In this document: piece after piece, positions 14,474-14,986 of the stretch
How the letters are laid out: each line of letters begins with the position of its first letter
How positions within the stretch are numbered: position 1 is the first letter of the stretch
Origin: Rhizosphaericola sp047606825
GTDB lineage: Bacteria > Bacteroidota > Bacteroidia > Chitinophagales > Chitinophagaceae
Direction: 5' to 3'
Assembly: GCA_047606825.1 (NCBI GenBank)
Contig: JASGDY010000004.1
Span: 1-14,986, forward strand
DNA: 14,986 nucleotides
Notes under the pieces: generated by a model
The model's database searches: none
Told to the model about the DNA's origin: nothing
The model's input: the letters and a program-made list of their open reading frames with translations, nothing else
Translations under genes and position numbers: made by a program

Positions 14474-14818
14474 CTAAATTACTAAACTATTAATAATAGA
14501 ATCTATTCTATACCTAATTTTATTTGGGCATTTGTTAATTGATGACTTATACAACTCGACTAATGCACACAAAGAATCTTTTGCATAATAGTATGAATAT
14601 AATATTTTTACTATTTGAATGGGTAGGCAATCAAGATGCCATTCTTTAACATTTATTAACGAGTATAGTTCATTAATAAGATTCTCAAAAAGTAAATTTT
14701 CAGCAACATAATCGTTAGACAGATTATCCACATAATCAAAAATTGTCTCCAATACATGGAGTTGCATATCCTCTATTTCATTTGATGAATTTTTAAAATA
14801 CAACTCGGATAAACTCAT
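14474..14818 (-). CDS. Hypothetical protein, 114 residues, helical and acidic
   Basis: I do not recognise this protein. It is 114 residues long, predicted by eye to be almost all helical and probably cytoplasmic, with no signal peptide or obvious membrane span. Leucine-, isoleucine- and tyrosine-rich stretches (ILYSYYYAKDSLCALVELYK) alternate with acidic parts. The start is the ATG at 14816-14818. It is as AT-rich as the secreted-protein gene that follows 113 bp downstream on the same strand. Small helical proteins in this position of bacteriocin and RiPP loci are often immunity or regulatory proteins, but nothing in the sequence proves that. The chain has two Cys (positions 83 and 97) and no nucleic-acid-binding motif that I can see. 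Confidence 0.6.
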   Translation of the reverse strand: MSLSELYFKNSSNEIEDMQLHVLETIFDYVDNLSNDYVAENLLFENLINELYSLINVKEWHLDCLPIQIVKILYSYYYAKDSLCALVELYKSSINKCPNKIRYRIDSIINSLVI

Positions 14819-14883
14819 ATTATCTATTACACCAAATAATGAGAATTTAAATAACCGAAGGCAATTATTAATCGTTTGGGTAA

Positions 14884-14985
14884 TTATGCCCTATGTGTGA
14901 AATATAAACCCTTACTGGTTATGCGTTTTAGAAAACTTAATAGGTCATATATCTTGCTCCCATTAATAAACAATATTTTACTCGT
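14884..14985 (-). CDS. Possible C-terminal end of a gene entering from the right edge
   Basis: On the minus strand one frame stays open from the window edge for 33 codons and ends in a TAA at 14884-14886, reading TSKILFINGSKIYDLLSFLK and onward to FTHRA. The other two frames close early. If real, it is the tail of a further gene of the same orientation, 65 bp upstream of the 114-residue gene. In such AT-rich DNA an open run of this length can be chance, so the call is weak. Confidence 0.25.
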   Translation of the reverse strand, partial: TSKILFINGSKIYDLLSFLKRITSKGLYFTHRA

Positions 14986-14986
14986 C

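Overview
The window looks like Bacteroidota chromosome. The evidence is a LytS-type kinase with LytTR and receiver-only regulators, a Bacteroides-expansion-type ECF sigma factor, double-glycine peptides next to a peptidase-C39 ABC exporter, weak ribosome-binding sites and long intergenic repeats. The genus cannot be told from the sequence. I see no rRNA, tRNA, CRISPR array or intact transposase.

Left part (1-3591): one long housekeeping-type gene on the minus strand, a 945-residue FAD plus Fe-S D-2-hydroxyacid dehydrogenase, with a two-tier stem-loop directly after its stop. A 424-bp gap upstream of it carries four copies of a 65-67 bp tandem repeat and then a nested GC-rich hairpin.

Regulatory part (3592-6809): on the plus strand, an ECF sigma factor gene and a LytTR response regulator gene. 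Tail to tail with them, on the minus strand, are a LytS-type histidine kinase, a small ORF that is either a peptide gene or the fossil 3' end of an older kinase, and a response regulator made of a receiver domain only. The opposing regulator genes overlap at their stop codons.

RiPP (ribosomally made, modified peptide) part (6806-14986, all minus strand): transcription runs right to left. First come an AT-rich block with an unknown 114-residue protein, a 182-residue secreted protein and two small overlapping double-glycine-leader peptides. Then follow a C39-peptidase ABC exporter, an unusually short HlyD-like adaptor, a REP-like repeat, and a full-length LanB-type dehydratase. The dehydratase stop overlaps the kinase start in an ATGA motif, so the modifying enzyme and the sensing module form one coupled operon.

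Most interesting reading: this is a RiPP export-and-sensing locus with an apparently complete glutamylating LanB, but no LanC cyclase in the window and no cysteine in either predicted core peptide. The product would then be a dehydrated, non-lanthionine peptide, possibly a signal read by the coupled kinase. That functional link is inference. The enzyme, exporter and regulator assignments rest on visible motifs.
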